NCBI GenBank assembly: GCA_021464415.1
Contig: JAKCWG010000916.1
Coordinates: 1-64,000 of the forward strand
Direction of reading: 5' to 3'
Origin: Lonicera japonica
Taxonomy: Eukaryota; Streptophyta; Magnoliopsida; Dipsacales; Caprifoliaceae
DNA length: 64,000 nucleotides
Below, piece after piece: positions 1-10,032 of this stretch. Position numbers and translations under genes: made by a program. Positions within the stretch are counted from its first letter, which is position 1, and each line of letters opens with the position of its first letter. The notes under the pieces are model-generated. The model was not told the origin of the DNA and searched no databases. It was given only the letters and a program-made list of their open reading frames with translations.

Positions 1-377
1 CATTTTATGTGACGCGAAGCAAGAGTGTGCTTGAGACGTATTCGAATGTAGGAAATACTTCCACACTATTTTAGAGATGTTATTACATTCATCTTTTAAG
101 TTGGAAAGGTTTATGTTGAGTACCCGAGTCGAAATTCGCAAAATCTCACATTTTAAACTTACCCGACAAACCGACCTTTAGTCATTCAAGGCATCATAAC
201 TTTTTCATTTTAGATCATAATGGAACCTAATTTATTCCATTGGAAAGGTATTTCAATTTCCAAGAACTTTCGTGTTTGGCCCGGAACCCAATTCCCACTT
301 CTCGTTTGTCAAAATAAGGTTACAAGATCAGTTGGTGGCATAAACAAGCAATTCTGAGCATGAACAAAAATCCAGTA

Positions 378-475
378 CCATGGAGTCGACTCCATGGAGT
401 TTAGGGAGTCGACTCCCCTTCACTGTAGTGGTCAAAAATGATATTTTTTAGCTTAGACTCAATTTTTATACACCA
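378..475 (+). promoter_or_regulatory. Palindrome cluster plus TATA box of LTR A
   Basis: CCATGGAGTCGACTCCATGG at 378-397 is a perfect 20-base palindrome. GGGAGTCGACTCCC follows at 404-417. A TATA-like TTTTTATAC lies near 464-471, and a purine-rich leader (AGAGAGTAGAGAGAGG) follows. I read this as an LTR U3 promoter with paired binding or hairpin words. That function is inferred. Confidence 0.55.
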
Positions 476-1160
476 TTCACCCCATTTCCTTCTCCATTCC
501 GTTGAAAGCTCTAGGAGAGAGTAGAGAGAGGTGAGAGATCATGGAGGAGGGCTCATGAGGGTAATTTTATCACATCTTACCACCCAAATCAAAGATCAAA
601 CACATTACATCCATCATCTTCTTCCTTTCTTCACATCCACCAAGTTAGGGCACAAAACTCAACTATGGTATCTTGCGCCTCCGTCGCCTAGAGTTCGATC
701 CGTGGCTCGAGTGGTGAAGGTTTAACACTATCGAGGTAGGAACAATAGTATTAAAACCTATTTTAAGAGTTTATGCACCCAATCACCATTTTTATACAAA
801 TTTGGGGATTTTCTACGTATACGCCTATCCCTGCGCATATACAAACTTTGGGCTTATAAATTACGATGGAAATGGTTGATTATTACTTTTAAATCATAGT
901 ATATCATATTTCTCCAAGTATCTCTTCCATTTCCTTGATTTATGATAAACCCTTGTTCCTGGCCTTTAGCACGCAGGTACATACCAGTTTGTATAGTAAA
1001 GTAAACTTATGATACGCACTTTATATCACTTGATACTCATGAATTTGACTATTATACCTTTTTACATGATGTATATGATATTATAATTGTGATTGGGATA
1101 ATAATGATTTTCCTTATACAGAGTAGTCAACACCACTCGTACTAGGTAGATGGTTATTAC

Positions 1161-1265
1161 CGGTAGCGTATAGCCTTAGTAGCTACGTGAGATTATTGTA
1201 GCGCATGTCTTTGTGGCTGCGTGAGGTAGCGTATGCCTTCGTGGCTGCGTGAGGTAGCGTCTAGG
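1161..1265 (+). repeat. Short tandem minirepeat, about 28 bp
   Basis: Three to four degenerate copies of GTAGCGTATGCCTTCGTGGC plus TGCGTGAG sit inside LTR A. The inverted LTR B has the matching array at about 32215-32310, so the minirepeat belongs to the family and is not a local accident. Confidence 0.7.
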
Positions 1266-2148
1266 TGGACCTGGTAGGTGGTCCCTGCCTTGGGCAGAAG
1301 AAACCGAGTTGTCGGCTATCTCTGTACAGTAGATGTGAAAAATCCTAGACGTGAGTATTATACATGAGTGATACAATGTAGGCCTGGTCGCGGTGTCTTG
1401 AGATTATGTATATATTACATTGTTTACATACATATTTATGACTTATGTATATGTACTAATTACAAACTCACTTTATAAAGCTTCTCCTACATATACATGT
1501 TTTTCTCTCAACTCCTATAGTTCCTACTGGGCCCGTTTGGCTCACAGTTTTTCCTACACAGGTACTTCTAAGGATGGGACGGGACGAGCTGATAAGGGAA
1601 AGGTCGACAAGTCTTAGTCTCCTCTGATACTGTAGCGTGAGGGCCTTTCACTACTGAAAGGCCATGTTATCAATCTTATTGTACCATAACTCAACTTATA
1701 TTATGTAGCCATGTTTGTACTATCTATGTAGCCCACTTGGGGTTATGGAGACTTTATTGTGTAAGACTATTTTGTGACCGTTATGTATTACTTATATATG
1801 TACTTTGTGGGCTTATATTTTTCTTTAATCTTATTCTTTTGGTTATGGTATTACGAGTTGGTGGGACATGTCTATAGTTTAAAGCTATCCTAATGTGGAC
1901 AAGTGACTTATATTTTAGTTGACCGGTGCGCAACGGTACAGACTAATCTATAAGGCACGAGCTAACAGGAGAGGAAGCTACAGTTCTAGCATGTTCCCAG
2001 TTGATTGTGTTATATGTTCTTGACTTTGGCATATTTGCTTTTCCCACCGGAGTTATTTTATCTTTACTCACTTCCGCCGTCGCGTACGACTCCGTGATCA
2101 ACCGTGTTCCGGAGGTTCTACCTCCCAACGGAACTCGGGGCGTCACAC

Positions 2149-3855
2149 CAGATTTGCTTCACCAATCTCAATTGGGTGGGAGAGTTGAGGATGCATCCGA
2201 ACCAATTTCGATTGGTGAAGATAATAATCCTCAATTACGAAGGAGTATGCGTTTCTAAGATTCTTAAAAAATGTTTTCCAATAGAAAATGAAGCATATAT
2301 CGTTACTCCCTATGATGATAAAGAACCTAAAAATGTGCAAGAGGCACTTGAATGTCCTAATAAAGAAAAGTGGAATGTTGCATTAGAAGAAGAAATGGAA
2401 TCTATGAGAATCAATCAAGTTTGGACCTTAGTCGACATACCGCCAGGACGTAAAGCCATTGGAAACAAATGGATTCTTAAAATAAAGCGTCAGGTGGATG
2501 GTTCTATTGATAGATACAAAGCTCGCCTAGTGGCAAAAGGTTATACCCAACAAGAAGGTATAGACTATGAGGAAACCTTCTCACCTGCTATGAGATTTTG
2601 CGCTATTCGCCTAATACTTGCTATTGTTGCACATTTAGACTTAGAATTGCATCAGATAGATGTGAAAATAGCTTTTCTCAATGGAGAGCTAGATGAAAAA
2701 ATCTACATGGTACAACCTGTAGGTTTTATTGCTAAAGGCCAGGAGCACAAAGTTTGCAAGCGTAAAAGATCTATATATGGCCTAAAGCAATCATCTAGAC
2801 AATGGTACCTCAGATTTCACAAGGCCATTTTGACCTTTGAGTTTAAGATGATTGATGAGGACCATTGTGTTTATGTTAAAAGGTCAAATGACAAATTTGC
2901 AATTCTATCTCTTTATGTTGATGACATTTTGATAACTGGGAATGACAAGGAGTATGTAATGGATATCAAAAGATGGTTATCCACACATTTTGACATTAAA
3001 GATATGGGTGAGTCTGACTACATACTGGGAGTCAAAATTAAAAGAGATCGTACAAAGAAACTTTTGGCATTGTCGCAACAGAGTTACATCCAAAAGATTT
3101 TAGAACGTTTATGTATGGATAGTTGCAAGCCTGTAGATATTCCTGTGTCGAAGGGTGAGGCTTTGAGTCTTAATATGTGTCCTAAAAATCCACAAGAACA
3201 TAAGGAAATGTCCACTGTACTATATGCTAGTGCTGTAGGAAGTCTTATGTATGCTATGATGTGTACTCGCCTAGATATATGTTTTGCTATTGGGCTAGTT
3301 AGTCGGTATCAATTGAATCCTGGACGAGAGCATTGGAAAGCTGTAAAAAGAATCTTGAGATATCTCAAAGGCACTTTGGATTATTGTTTGTATTATCAAG
3401 GGTCAGAATTGCGTCTAATTGGATATTCGGACGCCGATTGGGGAGGAGACCTAGATCAACGAAAATCAACCTCTAGTTATGTTTTCTTGCTAAATAAAGG
3501 TGCAATTTCTTGGAGTAGTAAAAAACAAACAAGCATAGCTTTGTCAACTATGGAGGCTGAATTCATTGCATGTTCAGCTGCTGTGCAAGAAGCAGTTTGG
3601 TTTAGGAGATTTTTTGGAAGTTTGGGTTTTCAAAATGGCTGTGAATGAGCAATTACAGTCTATTGTGATAATCAAGCAGCAATTGCTTTCACTAAAGATC
3701 CTAAATATCATAGTACGTCAGAGATATTGTTACCAAATGAGAGGTAACCGTACAATATATTTCTACACATCAAATGGTGGCTGACCCCCTTACTAAACCA
3801 ATAGCAAGAGATGTTTTTCTTGCACATTTAAATTCCCTTGGATTGCGTAGAATTT
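2149..3855 (+). pseudogene. pol: Ty1/copia polymerase fragment: reverse transcriptase and RNase H
   Basis: The C-terminal half of a copia polyprotein. It opens in the linker before RT (LRRSMRF near 2240) and then changes frame. The copia RT follows (WTLVDIPPG, NKWILKIK, RYKARLVAKGYTQ, DVKIAFLNGEL), with the catalytic YVDD at 2914-2925. RNase H comes next (SDADWGGD, STSSYVF, ALSTMEAEF). The frame stops at 3646-3648. The text then continues in another frame (TVYCDNQAAIAFTKDPKYH) and ends in a third frame with the usual copia tail MVADPLTKPIARDV at about 3775-3855. Gag, protease and integrase are absent: the fragment begins exactly where LTR A stops. At least two frameshifts make it a dead copy. 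In the family, RT and RNase H copy element RNA into DNA inside virus-like particles. Confidence 0.95.
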
Positions 3856-3876
3856 AGATAATCTGTTTTCGAACAT

Positions 3877-4290
3877 TGTTGAGTTTATATTATATTAGTT
3901 TGAATAAATACAAACACTTATTATATTTTATGACTTATACACAACATATATTGTTTAATTTAAAACTCAACAAAAGGATGTTACACGGGTTTAAATTGAC
4001 TCACTCACACGAGTAATCACCTCTTGCGCTAGATTATTGAGAAGAGATGAGACGTTATGTTAGGTATGTCGTCTCAAGAGAAAATGAGATGAGGTTGTAT
4101 TTACAATCACAACCGATTTGGATTGCCCACATCCAAATGACCTGTGAAAGCCAGATGTAAATTCTCTATTTTTAACTTGCTAAGAGAGAAAACTTAGAGA
4201 ATTCGAGTTAGGCTCTAAGTAGCGACTGAACTTACGTCTATATAGTATTTTATTGGACTTCAAATAAGTACAAAAAAAAATATTGTAACA
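3877..4290 (+). mobile_element. Probable 3' LTR of the copia element
   Basis: It starts TGTTGAGTTT just after the copia stop codon and could end at ATTGTAACA (4290), giving about 414 bp with TG...CA ends. No clear polypurine tract is seen before it, and the partner LTR is missing, so the borders rest on position and terminal bases only. Confidence 0.45.
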
Positions 4291-4572
4291 CGTTATTCAT
4301 ACCATGTGTGGTTATTCGACCAAGAAGGTATTCACAGACCCTCTCGGCCTAGGTTCTTTGTGGAGCAAAGAAACCAGGACGACTGCAAGAACGCATCATT
4401 TTGCTGCACTTGCATTAATTAAGTGATATTTTGAAAACAATGCTATGCGAATGATGTCGTGCTATGCTATTTATCTCCTCTTGGGAAGGATGGGTGATTT
4501 GGGACATGCCCCGTGCTGTACAGTGTCCTTGTTCTGTTATACTCCCTCTCGCTGGGGAGGTTTTGTCAATGA
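4291..4572 (-). other. Non-coding 3' edge of the minus-strand Tat element
   Basis: No gene. The words CAGACCCTCTCG...TTCTTTG at about 4336 recur at 44655 beside another Tat-like LTR. There they lie immediately upstream, on the minus strand, of the LTR start. By analogy this is the end of the untranslated region, but the expected 3' LTR is not present here. Confidence 0.45.
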
Positions 4573-5373
4573 TATTGGTCGGATGTTGAGCTGATGTACT
4601 CCCATCGGTAGGGACGGTTCTGTCAATAATTTGATTGGGACGTTGAGCTGATGTACTCCCATCGACAGGGATGGTTCTATCAACAATTTGATTGGGGTGT
4701 TAAGCTAATGTACTCCTATCGGTATGGACGGTTCTATCAACGATTTGATTGGGTGTTGAGCTGATGTACTCCCATCGGTAGGGATGGCTCTGTCAACGAT
4801 TTGATTAGGGCGTTGAGTTGATGTACTCCCATCGGTAGGGATGATTCTGTTAATGATGTGATTGGGTGTGTGAGGTGATGTACTCCCATCGGTAGGGACG
4901 GTTCTGTCAACGATTTGATTGGGTGTTGAGCTGATGTACTCCCATCGGTAGGGACGATTTTGTCAACGATTTGATTGGGGTGTTGAGCTGATGTACTACC
5001 ATCAGTAGGGACGGTTCTGTCAACGATTTGATTGGGGCGTTGATATGATGTACTCCCATCGGTAGGGACGATTCTGTCAACGATTTGAATGGGGTGTTGG
5101 GCTGATGTACTCTCATCGGTAGGGATAGTTCTATCAACGATTTGATTGGGGTGTTGAGCTAAAATACTCCCATCGGTAGGGATGGTTCTATTAAAGATTT
5201 GATTAGGGCGTTGAGCTGATGTACTCCCATTGGTAGGGACGGTTCTATCAACGATTTGATTAGGGTGTTGAGCTGATGTACTCCCATCAGTAAGGACGGT
5301 TATGTCAACGATTTGATTAAGGTGTTAAGCTGATGTACTCCCATTGGTAGGGACGGTTCTGTCAACAAATTAA
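4573..5373. repeat. Tandem array, 57-bp monomer, about 14 copies
   Basis: The monomer reads GAGCTGATGTACTCCCATCG, then GTAGGGACGGTTCTGTCAAC, then GATTTGATTGGGGTGTT. Copies differ by a few substitutions. 57 is a multiple of three, so the array gives an open frame on the minus strand with a 19-residue repeat; I do not regard that as a gene. The array ends 14 bases before the solo LTR at 5388. Arrays of this kind are typical of the 3' untranslated region of Tat/Ogre elements. Confidence 0.9.
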
Positions 5374-5387
5374 AGGGATGAGGGTAA

Positions 5388-6506
5388 TATGAACAACCCA
5401 ATCCACGACTCTTGTTTGAATACTGGTTTTTTATAAAATAAGCATTTCACAATAAGTCTTGAGTCATCATGCATATAGGAGACTGTTAGGAAAGACTCTG
5501 ACTTTGAATTCATCGAGAGTTTGATTCGACCAATGTTGTCACTTCGCTTACTAGGATGGGGCCCCAACAGCCGTACGGCTGGGCCCCAACTGCACGCCCT
5601 AACTGCAGGTCCCAGCCGCACCCCCTGCGGCTACCCTTTGCAGTTGGCATTTTTTGGAGCATTTTTGGCAGAAATTTCTCTATAAATAGGACCCTTAGGG
5701 TCTCATTTGGGATCATCAACACTCAATAGAGTTTTTAGAAAGGAGAAACTCTGTCAAGATTATTAGAGAGTCTTTTTAGAGAATTTCTAGAGAAAGAAAG
5801 TTTTAGAGAGAGAATTAGAGAGAAATGAAGTTTTTAGAGAGAGAAAGGTCTAAAGAGATAAATGAGCAAGCAAGCGGTCCTTGTTCTTTTTCAAGCGCAT
5901 CAGGTACATTTTTCTACAACTCTCCTGAATTTCAATACCACATTTAAATACAAGTTTTAATACAGATAGTTAGATAACTTGCAAAGAAGTTCATTGCTTT
6001 CAAAACTAGTCTTTTCTAAATTTTACAAGAAAACTAAAATATGTTTTGACACGTTTTCATAACAAAACAAAAATATAAAAATAGTTTTCAAAGATATGGA
6101 ACTACGAGACTCTAATTTCATTCTTCGATTGAATACGTAGGCGCTTGCAAAGCTCGAGTCTGATTTCAAAATACAATTTTAAACTAAATTTATCTGGAAA
6201 GGACTATTTTAAAAACTATTCAAACTACTTGGAAAATGTCTAAAATAAAAATTAAATACATGATCCATTAAGAGACCGAAAGGGCGAATTGGGTGCCTAA
6301 CACCTTCTCAATTCGTAACGTAGTTCTTGAACCCTAGCAAAACAAATTATCAAATAAATCTGTGGTTTCAAACGTATGAAAGATAGTTTGTTTTCAAATT
6401 ATATTTTGTTTGTTCTCCAGTAAAACAAACTGGAAACTCCATAAAACAAGTTTTCCTTTAAAACGAAAAGAAAGAGAATTGAGGGTCGTGGATCCGGATT
6501 CTCACA
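5388..6506 (+). mobile_element. Solo LTR, Tat-like family F (copy 1)
   Basis: It aligns along its whole length with the solo LTR at 49435-50632. It starts TATGAACAACC (the TG is mutated to TA) and ends ATTCTCACA. The flanks are GGTAA (5383-5387) and GGTAG (6507-6511), a target duplication with one mismatch. It carries a palindromic CCGTACGG word, a TATA box, a purine-rich leader and the block CACCTTCTCAATTCGTAACG that marks this group. It interrupts the larger minus-strand Tat element. Confidence 0.75.
5569..5690 (+). promoter_or_regulatory. Promoter of LTR F copy 1: CCGTACGG cluster and TATA box
   Basis: AGCCGTACGGCT (5569-5580) is a 12-base palindrome. Related GC-rich words follow (CAGCCGCACCCCCTGCGGCT, about 5613-5632). 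The TATA box CTATAAATAGG lies at about 5680-5690. AGAGAG-rich leader sequence follows at 5760-5860. Confidence 0.65.
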
Positions 6507-7559
6507 GGTAGGTGATCTAAATTGATGGTTGTTGGTCTGCTGGAGATATTGTTTTAGTGAAGGAGGTTGGTGATTTAGGATAACGGTTGCTGGAGGAATG
6601 AGAATTGATGGTCTGCTGCGGAATGAGGATTCCTACTGGTTCGAATGAAGGTTGAGGGTTGGTGATCTGCTGGGGATATGATGATGCGGGGCTGAGATGT
6701 GGGTGATTGATGATATGTTGAGGTGACGAAAGTTGATGGTTTGCTAAGGAGGTGAGAGTCTCTGAGTAGACATAGAGAGATAGAGAGAGAAAGTTCTGGT
6801 GTGATACCTTTTTTTAAAAAAAAAAACAAGAACTCTTGGTTGGCTTCTTTTTCCTTTAAGAAAAAATCAAGTTACATTCTCTACATTCTCAAACCTTGTG
6901 CATGATTTTTGGACTTTTTCTCTTGCTTTGATTCCATGGCATTTTTCTCGTATCACCAGAGTACAATTTTGCTTATTATTTTCTGACTTCGTGAGAGAAG
7001 AATTTTTGTGCGCCTGCATCATTTTCTGTTTTTCGATGCCCTTATTACTACTTGATTATTTTTTTATGGTTAGTAGCCATCCTCACCCAAGACATAGCCC
7101 TAGGCTTTTTATCCTAGCTATCACTCTTGGTGTGGCTCTCGCTGCCATCTTCTCCCCTTTTTTATTTTTTTAATATTCATTTCTGGCACTGTGGGATTTA
7201 TCCTCTTTTCTACTCTTTCAATTTTTTCTTGTACCCACTTTGTTTCCTCTCACTTTGTCAAGTTTTTTTAAGCATCATCGTCCTTGCGATTTGAGAATGT
7301 TTGCTTTAGAAGTTTGCATTTGACATCGTTGTGCTATGTTTGTGATTTTCGATCCGAGAACCTTTGGGAGTGTATCTTGAAGACTTCTTGGGCGAGAAGA
7401 AGCTAGGCCAAAAGTCCTTTTATAGGGCTTGTTCCCTGTGTTTTGCAAAATTTTTTCATTCCAGTCTTTATCTCTATCTTTCTCTGATATCTTTTCAAAA
7501 GGGGCTTTTTTGGTTTTGGAGAGGGCTTGAGATTGCCTATAGAAAGGGCTTTGGATTCG
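6507..7559 (-). other. Non-coding internal part of the minus-strand Tat element
   Basis: Short direct repeats (GGTTGGTGATTTAGG-like) at 6507-6740, then pyrimidine-rich sequence. A 91-residue open frame at 6898-7173 is hydrophobic only because the DNA is T-rich. I see no gene. Confidence 0.5.
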
Positions 7560-7862
7560 TGCATGTAGAAAGGGCTTGGGTTGGTGCATGTAGACAGGGC
7601 TTGGATTGGTACCTGTAGAAAGGGCTTTGGATTTTCCGTAGAAAGGGCTTGGATTGGTGCCTATGGAAAGGGCTTTGGATTTTCCTGTAAAAAGAGCTTT
7701 GATTGGTGCCTGTAAAAAGGGCTTGGATTAGTGCCTATAGAAAGGACTTTGGATTCGTGCCTGTGAAAAGGGCTTTGATTGGTGCCTATAGAAAGGGCTT
7801 TGATTGGTGCCTGTGGAAAGGGCTTTGATTGGTGCCTGTAGAAAGGGCTTGGATTTTCCTTA
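7560..7862. repeat. Tandem array, about 25-bp monomer
   Basis: Roughly a dozen units of GAAAGGGCTTTGATTGGTGC plus CTGTG, regular at 25 bp near 7791, 7816 and 7841 and less regular to the left. It runs directly into the next array, which shares the GAGGGCTT/AAAGGGCTT core, so the two may have one origin. Confidence 0.85.
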
Positions 7863-8700
7863 TCATGCCTCCGCAGAGGGCTTCTCATCTCATCGTGCCT
7901 TCGCAGAGGACTTGTCATCTCATAGTGACTCCATAGAGGGCTTCTCATATCATTGTGCTTTCACAGAGGGCTTATATTTTCATCGTGCCTCCACAGAGGG
8001 CTTCTCTTTTCATCGTGCCTCCACAGAGGGCTTTGCTTTTAATCGTGCCTCTGCAAAGGGCTTCTCATCTCATCGTGCCTCCGCAGAGGACTTCTCAACT
8101 CATCGTGCCTCCACAGAGAGCTTTGCTTCTCATCGTGCCTCCGTAGAGGACTTCTCAACTCATCGGGCCTCCGCAGAGGACTGGTCATCTCATTGTGCCT
8201 CCACAGAAGGCTTTTCTTCTCAGCGTGCCTCTGTAGAGGACTTCTCAACTCATCGTGCCTCCGCAGAGGACTTCTTAACTCACCGTGCCTTCGCAAAGGA
8301 CTTGTCATCTCCTTGCACCTCCACAAAGGGCTTTTCTTCTCTTCGTGCCTCTGCATAGGGCTTCTCATCTCATCGTGCCTCCATAGAGGACTTCTCAACT
8401 ATCATGCCTCCGCAGAGGGCTTGTCTTTTCATTGTGCCTCCGCAGAGGGATTTTCTTCTCATTGTGTTTCTATATAGGGCTTCTCATCTCATTGTGCCTT
8501 CGCAGAAGGCTTCTCAAGTCATTGTGCTTCCACGGAGGGCTTTCTCATCTCATCATGCCTTAGCAGAGGGCTTCTCTTCTCATCATGCTTCCGCGGAGGG
8601 CCTGCCATCTCATAATACCTCCCCAGAGGGCTTCTCAACTCATCGTGCCTCCGCAGAGGGCTTTTTATCTCATCGTGCCTCCGCAGAGGACTTTTGCATT
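7863..8700. repeat. Tandem array, 30-bp monomer, about 28 copies
   Basis: The monomer is GCCTCCGCAGAGGGCTTCTC plus ATCTCATCGT. The 30-bp period keeps several frames open on both strands and gives 10-residue repeats (for example SAEGFSSHRA on the plus strand). All frames of the array behave alike and there is no start region or domain, so I call it a satellite-like array and not a gene. A related array with longer units is at 44767-45290. Confidence 0.92.
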
Positions 8701-9354
8701 AAGGTATCTACTGGGATGCGACAACAAAGCCTGTCTGGTAGGTCATGGAGCCTAGTGCTTATGTGCTCTTGGACCGGTGTGTGGTATACTTATGCAAGTG
8801 TTAATGTGTATGCACTATGCAAATGCTTATGCCATGCTTTCCTAAATTTTAAGTATTCGCATACTTCTTACATCATTGCACCATCATTTTGAAAACTTGG
8901 TTTTGAAGAGGTTGTGAATCTTGAGTTGCCTGATTTATGAAGTATGTTACTCTATTTGAAATTATGTACGTGCAGATGTATGCATGCAAGACCGACTATT
9001 TTTCTAGAACATAGTAACAGTGAAAAGGCAAATATTGATTTTCGATCAATTAGTGAGTGAGTGTAAGGTGATAAGAGAAATGGAGTGCTTCTGACTTAGG
9101 ATTCTATTGATCTTGCGTCATGCTTCTGTCTTTGACAAGTTGCTCTCTTCTTCTTGATTCTCTATGAACTTGTTCGAGTTCGTGTGCGTTACTGCTTTTT
9201 GCTCTTACCTTCAATATCAGGAGGCTTACCGATATTCTTCAGAGGTAGAATTTTTGATTCTACTAATAGGACGAGCATGGGGTTGTGATGGTGTGGGTTA
9301 AGGTACCTTCAGTGTGAATGGTAAATGGAAAGGCTAGTCTTGGGAGAATTGGTC
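8701..9354 (-). other. Non-coding spacer between tandem arrays
   Basis: About 650 bases of unique-looking sequence within the Tat element, between its 30-bp and 92-bp arrays. I recognise no coding or RNA feature. Confidence 0.4.
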
Positions 9355-9855
9355 AGGCGTTCTTGTCGATACCTTCAGTGCATATACCCTCGGCATCCTC
9401 AGTGTATACAAATGATGATGGAGCGGCTAGTATTTGAGGAGTTGCTCGAGTCTTCTTGTCGATACCCTCAGTGCATATACCCTCTACACCTTTAGTGTAT
9501 GCGAATGATGATGGAATGCTAGTCTTTGAGGAGCTGTTCAAGTCTTCTTGTCGATACCCTCAGTGCATATACCTTCTGCCCCCTCAGTGTATGCTAGTAT
9601 TTGAGGAACTGCTCGAGTCTTCTTGTCGATACCCTCAGTACCTATACTCTTGGCACCCTTAGTGTATGTGAATGATGATGGTAATGTTAGTCTTTGAGGA
9701 GCTGCTCAAGTCTTCTTATCAATACCCTCAGTACATATACCCTTAACACTCTCAGTGTATGTGAATGATTATGGAAATATTAGTCTTTGAGGAGCTGCTC
9801 AAGTCTTCTTATCAATACCTTCAATACATATACCCTTATCACCCTTAGTGTGTGC
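9355..9855. repeat. Tandem array, about 92-bp monomer, five to six copies
   Basis: Units begin GTCGATACCCTCAGTGCATA near 9365, 9457, 9550, 9627, 9718 and 9812. The unit at 9550 is about 77 bp because the block GCGAATGATGATGG is missing. Each unit contains two CCCTCAGTG words, suggesting an older sub-repeat. Confidence 0.85.
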
Positions 9856-10032
9856 CCCTTGCACCCTTAGCGTATCTATGGTAGCTTCACGCTCTTCAAT
9901 TGGCTCACGTCCTTTCAGGAATATTGTTTATGGATTTAGTTTAAGCAGAGGAAGATATGAATTAGGATACTCGAAAGGAAAAAAAATGATTGGTTTTATT
10001 AACGAAATGAATGGGTACATTGATAAGAAACT

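Larger units (their letters stand above)
1..2147 (+). mobile_element. 3' part of a long Tekay/Del-like LTR (family A)
   Basis: Non-coding sequence that ends in GGGGCGTCACA at 2147. It is the same family as the inverted complete copy at 31248-33964. Both share the terminal block around CGTACGACTC, the wording around the CTCACGCAGCC/GGCTGCGTGAG minirepeats, and a palindromic GTCGAC promoter cluster. The left end lies outside the window, so no target duplication can be checked. The block at about 1510-1570 (CTACTGGGC, GGCTCAC, then CAGGTACT) matches a module found in the other long LTRs here. The open frames inside are short and have no recognisable domain. Confidence 0.75.

Noticed and set aside
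4907..5137. Minus-strand open frame with 19-residue repeats
   Set aside because: A by-product of the 57-bp tandem array.
6898..7173. 91-residue hydrophobic open frame
   Set aside because: T-rich non-coding DNA gives Phe/Leu-rich translations; no domain and no conserved neighbour.
7863..8700. Array with spaced repeats as a possible CRISPR or repeat-protein gene
   Set aside because: The repeats are contiguous without unique spacers, the sequence is plant nuclear, and all frames are equally open because the period is 30 bp.
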